A stretch of DNA of 64,000 nucleotides from an uncultured Opitutia bacterium (GCA_903834135.1 CAILHZ010000018.1:62001-126000); one strand, 5' to 3'. Shown: positions 19,043 to 29,680, numbered from the stretch's first letter. Notes: generated from the letters alone by a model not told the origin. Program-made: numbers and translations.

Positions 19043-20089
19043 ATGCCTCTTTTGAAAGTCCTCTCATCGCGCCCCCTCCTTATCATTCTTGCTTTACTCA
19101 CCTGTTTTACGGGTGTTGTAAAAGCTGACCTTACTTGGACACCCCAAGAAGGCTGGCACATTGAAGGCGGTATGCTTTCTGGACTAACGGGAACAGAAGG
19201 CCGTGATGCTTTAGATCTGATGAATAAAGCACGTCAGTCTGAAGAAGGTAAAAGTTACCGCTCAGCAATTAAGAGCTACACGAAGATCACGGATAAATTT
19301 CCTACTTCAATTTATGCACCTGAAGCGTTTTACCGTATTGCTCAAATTTACATCGCAGAAAAAAACTTCTATAAAGCGTTTGATAACTATCAAGCAATTC
19401 TCTCACGTTACCCTAACGTAAAGCGTTTCAATTTAATTATTTCTGAAGAGTATAAAATTGCGAGCGCTGTACTTGATGGTGCACGCAGTCGCCTTTGGTT
19501 TGGAATACCTGGCTTTACAAACCGTGAACGCGGCATCGGATTTTTTGAACAAATAGTTCAAAACGCTCCCTACAGTGATTACGCTCCATTAGCATTAATG
19601 AATGTTGCAAGGGGTCATGAATTTCTTGGTAACACAGACGAAGCAGTTGATGCCTTAGATCGTTTGATCAATAGCTACGGTTCAAGTGTACTCGCACCAG
19701 ATGCTTACTTACGTTTATCCAAATTACATGCCCAGTTAGTAGAAGGCTCATTCTACGACCAAGGTGAAACCAAGCAGGCAATCACCTACAGTGAAGACTT
19801 CATGCTTTTATTCCCAAGTGATGCGAAGATTGCTGAAGCCGCTAAAAATCTGGACTCGATGAAAAAGATTCTTGCTGAGAGTAAGGTTAAAATTGGTGAT
19901 TTTTATTTCTTTAAACGTGATAATTACACAGCAGCACGCGTATTTTATAACGAAGCGATTACTTCTTACCCTAATTCTGACGTAGCTAAATTAGCACGTG
20001 CTAAATTAGTACTTGTTGATGCCAAAGCTTCCAAGACAGCTACACCGAGCACTCAGCCTGCTAAAAAGAAACTGTTTTACTTCTTTTAA
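19043..20089 (+). CDS. BamD-like TPR protein, periplasmic
   Basis: A 348-residue exported protein with a hydrophobic signal sequence (about residues 10-28) ending near VVKA. It has several TPR-like repeats, including the BamD-type opening KSYRSAIKSYTKITDKFPTS and YKAFDNYQAILSRYPN. BamD belongs to the outer-membrane beta-barrel assembly complex. Unlike Escherichia coli BamD, it has no convincing lipobox (Cys21 is preceded by Leu-Leu-Thr), and it is longer. A general TPR scaffold of the cell envelope is the alternative. It is placed between fabH and an LptE-like lipoprotein, which suggests a shared envelope-biogenesis operon. Confidence 0.7.
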   Translation: MPLLKVLSSRPLLIILALLTCFTGVVKADLTWTPQEGWHIEGGMLSGLTGTEGRDALDLMNKARQSEEGKSYRSAIKSYTKITDKFPTSIYAPEAFYRIAQIYIAEKNFYKAFDNYQAILSRYPNVKRFNLIISEEYKIASAVLDGARSRLWFGIPGFTNRERGIGFFEQIVQNAPYSDYAPLALMNVARGHEFLGNTDEAVDALDRLINSYGSSVLAPDAYLRLSKLHAQLVEGSFYDQGETKQAITYSEDFMLLFPSDAKIAEAAKNLDSMKKILAESKVKIGDFYFFKRDNYTAARVFYNEAITSYPNSDVAKLARAKLVLVDAKASKTATPSTQPAKKKLFYFF

Positions 20090-20092
20090 TCG

Positions 20093-20638
20093 ATGAAGAA
20101 TGCCCTAGCCCAGGCTACGGGCCTTCTTATATTAGCCCTTTGTCTTACCTCTGGCTGTGCACATTACACGTTAGGGACACAAGGTAAGTTGTCCTTTACG
20201 ACACTTTACGTTGAGCCTGTCAGCAACAAGTCTACTCTACCTCAGGCACAAGAAATTCTAAGTCAGCAGCTACGTGATATTTTTGAAAAAGACGGTCGCG
20301 TAACCTTAGTTAATTCCCCTCAGATAGCTGATGCTACCTTAACGGTAACCATTAAAACATACCGTAGAGATGTCTCTGCTGTAAGAGAATCCGATACAGG
20401 CCTAGCTAGTAAGTTTACACTTACGTTAGAATCAGTGTGTGCACTATCAGATAATAGAACGCATTCGGTTTTATTCCAAAATCGGTTAGTTGAAGTACAA
20501 GCTTCAGCGTTTACAGATAATGGTATTCCTGCACTTACTGGCCCTGGCAACCAACAGCAGTCTGAATACAATACAGTACCCATTCTAGCTAGAAAACTTG
20601 CCGATAAAGTGGGTCACGTAGTCCTAGATGTTTGGTAA
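20093..20638 (+). CDS. LptE-like outer-membrane lipoprotein
   Basis: A 181-residue lipoprotein. The signal peptide ends in the lipobox LTSG-Cys22, followed by AHYTLGTQG. The body (TLYVEPVSNKSTLPQAQEIL, then LRDIFEKDGRVTLV and ADATLTVTI) has the pattern of the LptE/LptE-related fold that plugs LptD during LPS insertion. It starts 3 bp after the BamD-like gene, so the two are likely translated from one message. The assignment is by pattern and context. Confidence 0.7.
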   Translation: MKNALAQATGLLILALCLTSGCAHYTLGTQGKLSFTTLYVEPVSNKSTLPQAQEILSQQLRDIFEKDGRVTLVNSPQIADATLTVTIKTYRRDVSAVRESDTGLASKFTLTLESVCALSDNRTHSVLFQNRLVEVQASAFTDNGIPALTGPGNQQQSEYNTVPILARKLADKVGHVVLDVW

Positions 20639-20683
20639 AAGAACGTTGTTGCTAAACAAAATCGTATTCTAAACTCCATATCA

Positions 20684-21340
20684 GTGCACAAGCCAATCCT
20701 AGCCCCTTCATTACTTGCTGGTGACCATGCAAACCTGGGAGCCAGTGCAGCCTTCGCTTCTAGCCTTGGTATTGAGTGGCTTCATTTGGACATCATGGAT
20801 GGACACTTTGTACCCAATCTATCTTTTGGTCCGGAAACACTTTCAGCACTGCGTAAAGCAGGATCAAAATTATTTTTCGACACGCACTTAATGCTATCAG
20901 AGCCTCACCGCTATATTGAAGCGTTTGCTAAAGCAGGTTCTGATCAAATTTCTATTCATATCGAACCTGAATACAATCATCTAGAAACCTTAACCAAGAT
21001 AAAGGCCCTAGGCTGTAAATGCGGGATAGTGCTTAATCCAGGTACACCACCAGATGCAGTGTTTCACTTACTTAGCAGCGTTGATCTGGTTTTAGTGATG
21101 ACCGTACAACCTGGCTTTGGGGGCCAAGCATTCAGAAATGAAATGCTACCAAAAATTTCAGTGCTTCATGAAGAGCGTAAAAAAAGAAATCTTTCTTACC
21201 GCATTGAAGTAGATGGTGGAATTGATCTAGCAAATGCTAAAGAGTGCCATGCAGCTGGAACAGATACCTTCGTTATAGGAACTTCTTTTTTTAAAGCACA
21301 AGATCCAGCTTTAGTCGCTAAAACGATTTCTACTTTATAG
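20684..21340 (+). CDS. rpe: Ribulose-phosphate 3-epimerase
   Basis: A 218-residue TIM-barrel enzyme of the pentose-phosphate pathway that interconverts ribulose-5-phosphate and xylulose-5-phosphate. Motifs: LAPSLLAGD at the start; HLDIMDGHFVPNLSFGP with the metal and catalytic residues; DTHLML; VMTVQPGFGGQ; and EVDGGID. The start is GTG at 20684, which gives the standard N-terminus. It lies 45 bp after the LptE-like gene, possibly as the last member of that operon. Confidence 0.95.
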   Translation: MHKPILAPSLLAGDHANLGASAAFASSLGIEWLHLDIMDGHFVPNLSFGPETLSALRKAGSKLFFDTHLMLSEPHRYIEAFAKAGSDQISIHIEPEYNHLETLTKIKALGCKCGIVLNPGTPPDAVFHLLSSVDLVLVMTVQPGFGGQAFRNEMLPKISVLHEERKKRNLSYRIEVDGGIDLANAKECHAAGTDTFVIGTSFFKAQDPALVAKTISTL

Positions 21341-21395
21341 GTTCGAAAAGAGACTTTACGTTTAATTGATTAAGCAGAAATTTAATCATGAGCTA

Positions 21396-22991
21396 TTACT
21401 TATCTGCTGATGAAATTTCTAAAGCCTTAGCATAGTGGGCTCTAAAATAAGCCCCTAATTCTGAAGCAAGTCGAAGTTCTTCAGTTTTATTCTTTGATTC
21501 TAGACGCTTACTTATTGCATTCTTTACCTGAAGATAACTTACGGCATCTAGATTTCTAATTTCATGTAATGCTCGACTCCTCGCGGGTTCCGGTGCTTTC
21601 AGTGCAGCCTCTACCGCTTGTACTAATTGATCATGGGTATCTTCACACATCACTCGAACAACAAAAGCTATCTCTTTAAATAAATCGCTCGTTCTTTCAG
21701 GATGATAAATGAGCACACTGGCATCTGAAAATGGATTAATAAAAGGATCAGAACGAACACTCATTAGAGATTGATCAGAATAAAAATCTTTCCTTATAGG
21801 CATTCGTCTTAAGGCATAGTCACTGGGTCCATTGACAGCCCCTGTCTTAAGTCCCCATAAGGCTTGGCCTTCTTTAGACAGAGAATATTCTAGGAATAAT
21901 TCAGCTAAACTTTGATGGGGTGCCCCACGCAGTAGCCCAATAGGATCAACTGAGTAAGCGGTACCTCCATTAGGAATAGACAAACCGATACGATCACTCT
22001 TTGAGCGGCGTTGAACTGCTTCTGCTTGTTGATTGCCATAAAAATCTATCACAAGTCCAGCAGCACAATCTCCGGCAGCTACATCGATAGGCACTTTCTG
22101 AGAGGATCCAGTAAAATAGCGTGCATTACTACCTATGGACTGTATCAGGCGTAAGCCAGCCACCCAACCTTCAGCAATTGCTTCGGCTTCACTTTGGTTT
22201 ACCGCACGTGTAGACACTTTAAGTTGCATCTGCTGCTGAATAATATTTTCGAACGCGGTGGTCATCGAACCACTGCGTGTAGGATCACATAAAGCGATTT
22301 GGCCTTTATAGCGTGGATCCGCTAAATCCACCCAAGCCTTCGGAGCTTCTGCAATTCCTAATCGTTTTAAGCAATCACGATTATAAATAATTCCGTAACA
22401 ACTAATGACTGAACCAAACCATCTTGCCTTAGGGTCATAATATTTTTCTCCAGAATACTGCTGAGGTATAATCGCATCTGAAAACCATTCTGAATGTGTT
22501 TTCATAATAGAACTCTGCACTAGCATCCCAGCAGTAGCCATCTCGTCATAATCGTAAGCGTCTCCTCCAAAATAAAGATCTACCCCTGCTGTTGCCTTAG
22601 AATTTAAAAAACCACTGTGTGCCTGGTTTAAATCTTTATCACTTTCAGAAATAACCCTTCCCGATAAAAGTGTCGCCTCAATTGAATGACTCCACGTATG
22701 TCCCTGGTGCTGCCAAATATCTTTAAATGATTCTATATATTGCCCCTTTAAGTAACGGGTGATTTCGCTGGTACCACCCAGTACACGCCAATCCACAAAT
22801 ACGCTCCTGCCAGTCTTATTTTTATACCAAGTTTGAAAGCCGAGTGCATACTCATGCCTTATCGCTTCATTATGTGGCGTGACAATAACAAGTGTATCCT
22901 GAGCCTGTGTCACTTCAGGACGAGTAGGACGAATCCAAAAGGGCAAACTAACCACTCCAGCTAGAGCGATTAAAAAAAGGATTCGTTTCAT
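21396..22991 (-). CDS. ABC transporter substrate-binding protein, iron-type
   Basis: A 531-residue extracytoplasmic binding protein with an N-terminal signal (MKRILFLIALAGVVSLPFW). It starts with TLVIVTPHNEAIRHEYALGF and contains the FbpA-like segment APKAWVDLADPRYKGQIALC, as in ferric-iron or phosphonate-type binding proteins. It is longer than the usual 330-350 residues, with a ~150-residue C-terminal extension. It lies 8 bp downstream of its ATPase gene. The permease is missing here, and the two-domain permease at 12452 is the natural candidate. The substrate is inferred, not shown. Confidence 0.78.
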   Translation of the reverse strand: MKRILFLIALAGVVSLPFWIRPTRPEVTQAQDTLVIVTPHNEAIRHEYALGFQTWYKNKTGRSVFVDWRVLGGTSEITRYLKGQYIESFKDIWQHQGHTWSHSIEATLLSGRVISESDKDLNQAHSGFLNSKATAGVDLYFGGDAYDYDEMATAGMLVQSSIMKTHSEWFSDAIIPQQYSGEKYYDPKARWFGSVISCYGIIYNRDCLKRLGIAEAPKAWVDLADPRYKGQIALCDPTRSGSMTTAFENIIQQQMQLKVSTRAVNQSEAEAIAEGWVAGLRLIQSIGSNARYFTGSSQKVPIDVAAGDCAAGLVIDFYGNQQAEAVQRRSKSDRIGLSIPNGGTAYSVDPIGLLRGAPHQSLAELFLEYSLSKEGQALWGLKTGAVNGPSDYALRRMPIRKDFYSDQSLMSVRSDPFINPFSDASVLIYHPERTSDLFKEIAFVVRVMCEDTHDQLVQAVEAALKAPEPARSRALHEIRNLDAVSYLQVKNAISKRLESKNKTEELRLASELGAYFRAHYAKALEISSADK

Positions 22992-22999
22992 GCGTTTAT

Positions 23000-24070
23000 T
23001 TAATCCGGAAGAATCACAACATCTTCTACATTCGCATAAGCACTCAGACGTGAAACTTTAGTTGTTTGATTAAACTTAGGATTTAACTCGAAGAGTTTAA
23101 GTTTCACATCACCTACACTAAATTCATGTTGAGCAATCTCACCTAAGTAAAGTGTCTGTCCAACACTACCCTCTACTCGATTAATGCCAGGGGCTTTATC
23201 TTCACTAAGAATCCAAGATTCTGGACGAATGGATACTATCGCTTTTTGCCCTACACTTAAAACTCCCTCCTGACTTAAAACTCCCTCAAATACACCAAGC
23301 GCAGTTTCAACAACTGCTCTGAGTGCTTTTATATCAATCACTTTACCCGAAATAAAATTAGACTCACCAATGAAGCGAGCAACGTGTGTATTCTTAGGCC
23401 TACAATACATCTGCTTTGGAGTAGCAATTTGAACAATCTTACCTGCATCCATAATCGCTAAGCGATCTGCTATAGATAATGCTTCCTTTTGATCATGGGT
23501 GACATACACGGTTGTGACCTTGTGCTCTTTAGCTACGCGTCTAATTTCAGTACGCATTTCGAGTCTTAGATGAGCATCTAAATTAGAAAGCGGTTCATCT
23601 AAGAGTAGGCACTGAGGTTTAATCACTAAAGCCCTAGCAAGGGCAACACGCTGCTGTTGTCCGCCAGAGAGTTCACTAGGCATACGTTCAGAATAGGCAC
23701 CCATACGCACCGACTCGAGGGTTTCAGCTACTTGGCGCTTAATTTGAGCCTTATCGACATGCCTTTCCTCAAGACCAAAGGCTACATTCTGGGCTACTGT
23801 CATATGAGGCCAAAGCGCGTAGCTTTGAAACATCATCGCTGTGTTACGTTTGTGTGGCGGTTTTTTCGTCACATTCTCTTTATCAAAGTAGATTTCACCC
23901 TGATCAGGTACATAAAAGCCAGCTAAAGAGCGTAAAAGCGTTGTTTTACCGCACCCGCTAGGCCCTAAAAGAAAGAATAACTCACCGGGCTCAACCTGAA
24001 GATTTACTCCATCAAGTGCCATTACAGCACCAAAAGCCTTAGAAACGGACTTAACCTGAATGGAGATCAT
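23000..24070 (-). CDS. ABC transporter ATP-binding protein, FbpC/PotA-type
   Basis: A 356-residue ATPase of the spermidine/iron importer family. Walker A LLGPSGCGKTTLLRSLAG; signature LSGGQQQRVALARAL; Walker B LLLDEPLSNLDAHLR; H-loop TVYVTHDQKEAL. A C-terminal TOBE-like regulatory domain covers about residues 240-356. It is first in a two-gene operon with the binding protein. Its import partner permease is probably the separate gene at 12452. Confidence 0.86.
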   Translation of the reverse strand: MISIQVKSVSKAFGAVMALDGVNLQVEPGELFFLLGPSGCGKTTLLRSLAGFYVPDQGEIYFDKENVTKKPPHKRNTAMMFQSYALWPHMTVAQNVAFGLEERHVDKAQIKRQVAETLESVRMGAYSERMPSELSGGQQQRVALARALVIKPQCLLLDEPLSNLDAHLRLEMRTEIRRVAKEHKVTTVYVTHDQKEALSIADRLAIMDAGKIVQIATPKQMYCRPKNTHVARFIGESNFISGKVIDIKALRAVVETALGVFEGVLSQEGVLSVGQKAIVSIRPESWILSEDKAPGINRVEGSVGQTLYLGEIAQHEFSVGDVKLKLFELNPKFNQTTKVSRLSAYANVEDVVILPD

Positions 24071-24187
24071 AGAAGGAAGACTAATTTAGGAGTAAAGGGA
24101 TACCACAATGAAAGGCGATATTTGAAAGTTCTATGAAAACAGGTTGCCTCAATAGCGTTACTTTGTCTGCCTAAATATCACTTACAC

Positions 24188-24769
24188 ATGCCTGCTAAAT
24201 TAGATAAAAAAAAGCTAATACACCCTGATCTTGAAAGTGTCCTTTTTACGGAAGCTCAAATAAAGGCACGCGTCAAAGGCTTGGGCAAAGAACTTAAGGC
24301 ATGCTACGGAGATTCAGAATTTACTATTATCTCCTTAATTAATGGAGCTATACTGTTTACCGCAGACTTAATGCGAGAAATTGATAATCCTGTACGTTTA
24401 GATTGTATCCGCATTTCAAGCTATGGAGAAAAAACTATTTCTCAAGGCACCCCTCAGATCATGCATAGCATGACACTTGATATATCAAAACGCCATGTTC
24501 TGTTAATTGATGATATCCTAGATACAGGAAAAACACTTTCCTTGGTCGACGGACTTATTAAAAAACTAAAACCTGCGAGTTTAAAAGTATGTGTTCTTCT
24601 TGATAAACAAGGTAGACGTGAAGTCCCGTACGAAGCTGATTTTATTGGCTTTAAAATTCCTGATAAATTTGTTGTTGGCTACGGTTTGGATTTTGCAGAA
24701 CGCTACCGCAACTTACCGTGTATTGGCGTGCTGAAGCCAGAGCTTCAAAATCCACCCGAGTGGGTTTAA
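24188..24769 (+). CDS. hpt: Hypoxanthine phosphoribosyltransferase
   Basis: A 193-residue purine-salvage enzyme that forms IMP/GMP from the base and PRPP. It has the PRPP loop VLLIDDILDTGKTLS, the flexible-loop Ser-Tyr in RISSYGE, and the purine-binding segment IPDKFVVGYGLDFAERYRNL near the C-terminus. The N-terminal lysine-rich residues are unremarkable. The stop is 1 bp from the end of convergent uvrB. Confidence 0.94.
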   Translation: MPAKLDKKKLIHPDLESVLFTEAQIKARVKGLGKELKACYGDSEFTIISLINGAILFTADLMREIDNPVRLDCIRISSYGEKTISQGTPQIMHSMTLDISKRHVLLIDDILDTGKTLSLVDGLIKKLKPASLKVCVLLDKQGRREVPYEADFIGFKIPDKFVVGYGLDFAERYRNLPCIGVLKPELQNPPEWV

Positions 24770-24770
24770 G

Positions 24771-26828
24771 TTATTTTTTTTTAGCTTTATAAAAAATAGG
24801 CGCAGAGGCTTCTTTTCCGCGCATTGCCTTTGCTTTAGGTTTGACCTTCTTTTTAGCGATTTTAGTAAATTTGCCTGACTTTAAGGCATCTATCTGATCA
24901 CGAATTAAGGCTGCTCGCTCGAATTCTAGTTTAGCTGCTGCTTCTTGCATTTCTTCTTCTAGTTCTGCAATGACACTAGCCACATCCTCAGGGCTTGTTT
25001 GCTCACTCGGCTCGTCATTTTTCATAATACCCGTACCGTCATAAATATGCAGACTGGATTGAGCAGTGCGCTTAACACTCTTAGGCGTAATATTGTGCTC
25101 TAAATTATAAGCTGCCTGTTTTTCGCGTCGTTTACTGGTGATTTCGATCGTGCGCTTAATTGATTCTGTCATTCGATCTGCGTAAAAGATAACGCGTCCA
25201 TTCTCATGACGCGCTGCACGACCTGAGGTTTGAATAAGACTGGTCTCACTACGCAAAAACCCTTCTTTATCAGCATCTAAAATAGCAACTAAGGCAACCT
25301 CGGGTAAGTCTAGACCCTCTCTAAGCAAATTGATACCCACTAAGACATCGAAATTCCCAAGCCTTAAATTTCTTAAGATTTCAACGCGCTCAATCGCGTC
25401 AATATCGGAATGCAAATATTCCACCTTAATTTTAGCTTCTCTTAGGTAAAGCGTGATATCTTCAGAAAGTCGTTTCGTTAAAGTTGTGACCAAGACTCTC
25501 TCTCCAACATGAGTGGCTTTTTTAATTTCACTGATCAAATCCTCCACTTGGCCCTTTGTAGATCGTACCGTAATGATAGGATCTAAAAGTCCTGTGGGAC
25601 GAATGACTTGTTCAGCTATGACTTTAGCATGCTGAAATTCAAATGGCCCAGGTGTTGCAGAAACATAAAGGGTTTGCTGAGAAACTGAGCGAAATTCATC
25701 AAAACTTTGCGGTCTATTATCAAGCGCTGAAGGAAGCCTAAAACCGAAATCTACTAATGTTTTCTTACGAGCTTGATCTCCATTATACATACCGCCGATT
25801 TGAGGAACACTTACGTGACTTTCATCAATCATTAATAGGTAATCTTTAGGGAAGAAATCGATTAAACAGGAAGGTCTATCGCCTGTTTTTCGTCCCGACA
25901 TATGCAGGGAATAATTTTCTATACCACTGCAAAAACCCATTTCTTGAAGCATTTCTAAATCATACTGTGTACGCATGCGAATACGCTGAGCTTCCAAGTA
26001 GCGACCACTCTTTTCAAAATAGGCAACACGTTCTTCTAATTCCGACTTAATGCCACTGATTGCAGGGACTAAACGCTCCTTAGTTGTGACATACTGAGTG
26101 GCAGGATATAAATCAAATTCTTGGATCTCCCGAATCACTGAGCCTGTAACTGCTTCAAACTCAGAAATCTTTTCAATCTCATCTCCAAAAAATTCAACGC
26201 GTAAGCCATGCTCCAAATAAGCCGGCATAACATCTACCACATCACCTCTTACGCGAAAACGTCCACGGTCTAATTCAAAGTCATTTCGCTCATAAATATT
26301 ATCTACAAGTCGCTCCAGGAATTTATCTCGAGCCATGGAGGTTCCTTTTTTTAAAGTAATACGCATAGACGAGAAATCCTCGGGAGAACCTAACCCGTAG
26401 ATACATGATACGCTCGCGACTACAATTACATCTCTTCGACTTACTAAGGCACTGGTTGCAGAAATTCTTAGCCGATCAATTTCATCATTAATAGCCGAAT
26501 CTTTCTCAATAAAGGTGTCACTAGACGGCACATAAGCCTCAGGTTGATAGTAGTCGTAATAGCTAACGAAGTATTCGACAGCATTCTCTGGGAAGAAATT
26601 TTTGAATTCAGAATACAACTGCGCAGCCAGAGTCTTATTATGCGACATGATCAGAGTAGGCCGATCAAGCTGTGCAATCACATTAGCCATTGTGAAAGTT
26701 TTACCAGAGCCCGTCACTCCCAACAGTGCCTGATCTCTATTTCCTGAGCGGATAGATTTAACTAATTTATCTATAGCCTCTGGTTGATCACCTGTAGGCT
26801 TATAATCTGACTTTAATTTAAATAGCAC
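24771..26828 (-). CDS. uvrB: Excinuclease ABC subunit B
   Basis: A 685-residue helicase-like repair protein that verifies damage delivered by UvrA. Walker [11 protein letters not shown] is at 37-46; the damage-probing beta-hairpin region has [15 protein letters not shown]; helicase motifs include [13 protein letters not shown] and [18 protein letters not shown] domain ([18 protein letters not shown]) near the C-terminus contacts UvrC. It is followed by a Lys-rich tail. The start is GTG. uvrC is not in view, while uvrA lies 16 kb away. Confidence 0.97.
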   Translation of the reverse strand: MLFKLKSDYKPTGDQPEAIDKLVKSIRSGNRDQALLGVTGSGKTFTMANVIAQLDRPTLIMSHNKTLAAQLYSEFKNFFPENAVEYFVSYYDYYQPEAYVPSSDTFIEKDSAINDEIDRLRISATSALVSRRDVIVVASVSCIYGLGSPEDFSSMRITLKKGTSMARDKFLERLVDNIYERNDFELDRGRFRVRGDVVDVMPAYLEHGLRVEFFGDEIEKISEFEAVTGSVIREIQEFDLYPATQYVTTKERLVPAISGIKSELEERVAYFEKSGRYLEAQRIRMRTQYDLEMLQEMGFCSGIENYSLHMSGRKTGDRPSCLIDFFPKDYLLMIDESHVSVPQIGGMYNGDQARKKTLVDFGFRLPSALDNRPQSFDEFRSVSQQTLYVSATPGPFEFQHAKVIAEQVIRPTGLLDPIITVRSTKGQVEDLISEIKKATHVGERVLVTTLTKRLSEDITLYLREAKIKVEYLHSDIDAIERVEILRNLRLGNFDVLVGINLLREGLDLPEVALVAILDADKEGFLRSETSLIQTSGRAARHENGRVIFYADRMTESIKRTIEITSKRREKQAAYNLEHNITPKSVKRTAQSSLHIYDGTGIMKNDEPSEQTSPEDVASVIAELEEEMQEAAAKLEFERAALIRDQIDALKSGKFTKIAKKKVKPKAKAMRGKEASAPIFYKAKKK

Positions 26829-26845
26829 GGGATAGAACTTATTTA

Positions 26846-28009
26846 CTAAGCACGAGCAATTTCACCCGATGCAATACGTTTAAGAAATGAGGACGCGATC
26901 TGTGAACGACTGACAAGACTTGGAAGTTTAATATATTCGTCAACACTATGGAGATGATCTCCCACAGGGCCTAAGCCATCTAAATTAGGTAACCCTACAG
27001 CAGTTATCAGATTACCGTCACTGCCCCCACCGACATGCTGCCAGTCTAGACTTTCGCCACATTCAATTGCACACTGTTGCCAATACTTAAAAAGCACTTC
27101 TTCTTTAGGCGAACTCTCCTTAGGGGGACGATTAAATCCACCCTCAATAGTTAAACGGTACCCATCTTTGGTATTAATAAATTCGGAGAGATCATTGAGG
27201 CGTCTGCGCACAGTAGCTTCATCTGATTTCTGGGTAATACGGATATTCACTTCAGCTGACGCAAGATCTGGGACAACGTTCACTACCCCACCACCCTTGA
27301 TAAAGCCTACATTAACCATAATTGTAGTATTCTCAGTGGCTAATTCATTAAGTTTAGGGAGGCATTCACATAGGGCGAGTATTGCATTTCGGCCTTGCGC
27401 TGAATCTCTTCCAGCGTGCGCTGCCTTGCCATGAACAGTAAGTGTAAAAATGCCAGTACCTTTGCGTGATTTAACGATATCTCCATTGGCCCGTGCTGGT
27501 TCAAAAATTAGCGCAAATTCGAACACTTGTGATGATGCTTTAGTCTCAATAACTGAGCGACTACATACAGAGCCCGTTTCTTCATCCGGAGTAAGTAAAA
27601 CTTCATAGCCTAGGTTAGATGCATGGGGATCTGTTTCTAGTTCTAAAAGTGCAGCGAGCATGACAACAATCCCACCTTTCATATCTGCTACACCTGGACC
27701 ATTTAAATAACCCTCTTTTGTCACTGTAACTGTTTGAAAACGGTGACTCAGTTCATAAACCGTATCAAAATGACCACTCAGTAAAATCTGACGAGGCGCT
27801 TTAGGACGAACACGAATTGAAATTGCTTTTGCCTGCGTGCCTTCCAATGCAATTTCTTCGACATGAGCACCTTTAATTTTAGAGAACGCGTCACTAAGCG
27901 CCTTGCCCATAAGCGCTAATCCGGTCGTGTTACCGCTACCTGAATTAATGCTGGCCCAACCAGTAAGAAGTGCCTGAAGCGCCTTAAGATCCATAGAAAC
28001 GTATTTCAT
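26846..28009 (-). CDS. M20 family metallopeptidase (carboxypeptidase G2-like)
   Basis: A 387-residue di-zinc hydrolase with the M20 metal set: [11 protein letters not shown] (His, Asp), GVADMKGGI (Asp), TPDEETGS (Glu-Glu), FEPAR, and a late HVGGGSDGN histidine. A dimerisation domain sits in the middle ([18 protein letters not shown]). It has no signal peptide, so it is cytoplasmic. Relatives split glutamate from folate-like or peptide substrates. The substrate here is unknown. It starts at ATG and ends 17 bp upstream of uvrB on the same strand. Confidence 0.86.
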   Translation of the reverse strand: MKYVSMDLKALQALLTGWASINSGSGNTTGLALMGKALSDAFSKIKGAHVEEIALEGTQAKAISIRVRPKAPRQILLSGHFDTVYELSHRFQTVTVTKEGYLNGPGVADMKGGIVVMLAALLELETDPHASNLGYEVLLTPDEETGSVCSRSVIETKASSQVFEFALIFEPARANGDIVKSRKGTGIFTLTVHGKAAHAGRDSAQGRNAILALCECLPKLNELATENTTIMVNVGFIKGGGVVNVVPDLASAEVNIRITQKSDEATVRRRLNDLSEFINTKDGYRLTIEGGFNRPPKESSPKEEVLFKYWQQCAIECGESLDWQHVGGGSDGNLITAVGLPNLDGLGPVGDHLHSVDEYIKLPSLVSRSQIASSFLKRIASGEIARA

Positions 28010-28099
28010 ACAGGCTTAAGACGTACGGCAAGACTACGCTAAAAGTTCAGAAAAGAAGTTGCCTCTAATCTATGCTCATGAAGGCTGATTGGTATCCCG

Positions 28100-29650
28100 A
28101 TGCAAGCACCTCAAGCGAATAAAGGCAGACAGATCTTCGCTCGTAAATCAATAGATGGCCTCATTGCAGACTCTACCCTAGCGGGCCATAAACTTAAGAA
28201 AACACTTGGGCCATGGAGTCTTACTGCTTTAGGTGTGGGTGGAATCATTGGTTCAGGAATATTTGTTTTAACAGGTACTGCTGCTGCAGGTGAGCACTTC
28301 TCTGTTCCCTCCATCTTGCATGCTCCTGTGATGGATCTAATTTATAACTTCATCCACCAAGGGCACTGGGTTACAAGTTTTGAGCACGGAAGACCCGCTG
28401 CTGGCCCAGCAATTGCAATTTCATTTATTTTAGTAGCAATCGCCTGCAGTTTTGCAGGACTTTGCTATGCTGAGTTAGCCTCAATGATTCCGATAGCGGG
28501 CAGTGCTTACACATACACCTATGCTACCTTAGGTGAACTCATTGCTTGGATTATCGGATGGGACCTCATCCTAGAATATGCCGTTAGTAATGTCGCAGTC
28601 GCTGTTGGGTTTGCTGGCTACTTAAAGGCCCAACTCGTTGCCTTTGGGATAACCTTGCCCGATCAGTGGTCAACCTGTGTGTGGGCGCAGGGTAAATGGA
28701 CAGGAGCTTACTTTAATTTTCCGGCGTTTTTTATCGTCTTTCTTTTAACTGTTATCCTTGTGCGGGGTATTAAAGAGTCCGCTCGTGCCAACAACATCAT
28801 GGTCTTAGTCAAGATTGCGGCCATTATGATCTTCTTAGTTGTCGGTGGAATGCTTGTTCATCCTGCTAATTGGCACCCCTTCTCTCCTTCGGGCTTTTCA
28901 GGAATTTTAAGTGGTGGAGCAATTATCTTTTTTACCTACATTGGATTTGATTCGGTTTCAACTGCCGCAGAAGAAACAAAGAATCCACAAAAGGATGTAC
29001 CCTTTGGCATCATCGCATCGCTGATTATCTGCGCAGTGCTTTATGTCGGTGTAGCACTCGTACTACTTGGTATGATGAAGTACCAGACCTTTGAATCAGG
29101 CGCTGCTGCGGATGCTCCTGTGGCCTACGCTTTAGCGACCCTTAAAGCTAATCCCATTTACCAATCCATTATTTTAATAGGTGCCTTAACTGGCATGGTA
29201 TCTTCACTTCTAGTGTTTCAATACGGCCAAGCCAGAATATGGTTTGCAATGTCACGGGACGGCCTACTGCCTAAAATATTTAGCGCAGTGCATACAAAGT
29301 ACCAGACGCCTCACTGGTCCACTTGGATCGCAGGACTTGCTGTTGGATTACCCGCTGGCCTACTTGATATTGGGGACGCAGCAGATCTCTCCAACATAGG
29401 TACTTTATTCGCGTTTGTATTAGTTTCTATTGGCGTAATTTTACTTAGAAAGAGACAACCCGAACTTAAGAGAGGTTTCCGTGTTCCTTTTGTACCACTC
29501 TTTCCTCTGATCTCAGCAGGCCTTTGTTTAAGCCTAATGACAGGATTAACAGTCATTACCTGGATTCGTTTTTTCGTCTGGTTAGCTATCGGTTTAGTTA
29601 TCTATCTTGCTTATAGTAGGAAACATAGCTCATTCGCTCTAAAAAAATAA
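28100..29650 (+). CDS. APC-family amino-acid permease
   Basis: A 516-residue inner-membrane transporter with 12 or more hydrophobic segments. It shows the APC first-helix motif LGVGGIIGSGIFVLTG and the helix-6 segment IIFFTYIGFDSVSTAAEETKN, both characteristic of the cationic amino-acid transporter (CAT/YfnA) group. It probably imports an amino acid by proton symport or exchange. Its position before glutamate dehydrogenase may reflect joint use in amino-acid catabolism. The stop is followed directly by a 10-bp hairpin. Confidence 0.88.
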   Translation: MQAPQANKGRQIFARKSIDGLIADSTLAGHKLKKTLGPWSLTALGVGGIIGSGIFVLTGTAAAGEHFSVPSILHAPVMDLIYNFIHQGHWVTSFEHGRPAAGPAIAISFILVAIACSFAGLCYAELASMIPIAGSAYTYTYATLGELIAWIIGWDLILEYAVSNVAVAVGFAGYLKAQLVAFGITLPDQWSTCVWAQGKWTGAYFNFPAFFIVFLLTVILVRGIKESARANNIMVLVKIAAIMIFLVVGGMLVHPANWHPFSPSGFSGILSGGAIIFFTYIGFDSVSTAAEETKNPQKDVPFGIIASLIICAVLYVGVALVLLGMMKYQTFESGAAADAPVAYALATLKANPIYQSIILIGALTGMVSSLLVFQYGQARIWFAMSRDGLLPKIFSAVHTKYQTPHWSTWIAGLAVGLPAGLLDIGDAADLSNIGTLFAFVLVSIGVILLRKRQPELKRGFRVPFVPLFPLISAGLCLSLMTGLTVITWIRFFVWLAIGLVIYLAYSRKHSSFALKK

Positions 29651-29680
29651 TTAGCCTATTTCAGATTACTAATAGGCTAA
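29651..29680. other. Hairpin directly after permease stop
   Basis: A perfect 10-bp inverted repeat (TTAGCCTATT / AATAGGCTAA) with a 10-nt loop, starting one base after the permease stop. No T run follows on the plus strand, so it is not a standard plus-strand terminator. On the minus strand it is followed by a T-rich tail. It may protect the permease transcript end or terminate antisense transcription. Confidence 0.5.
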
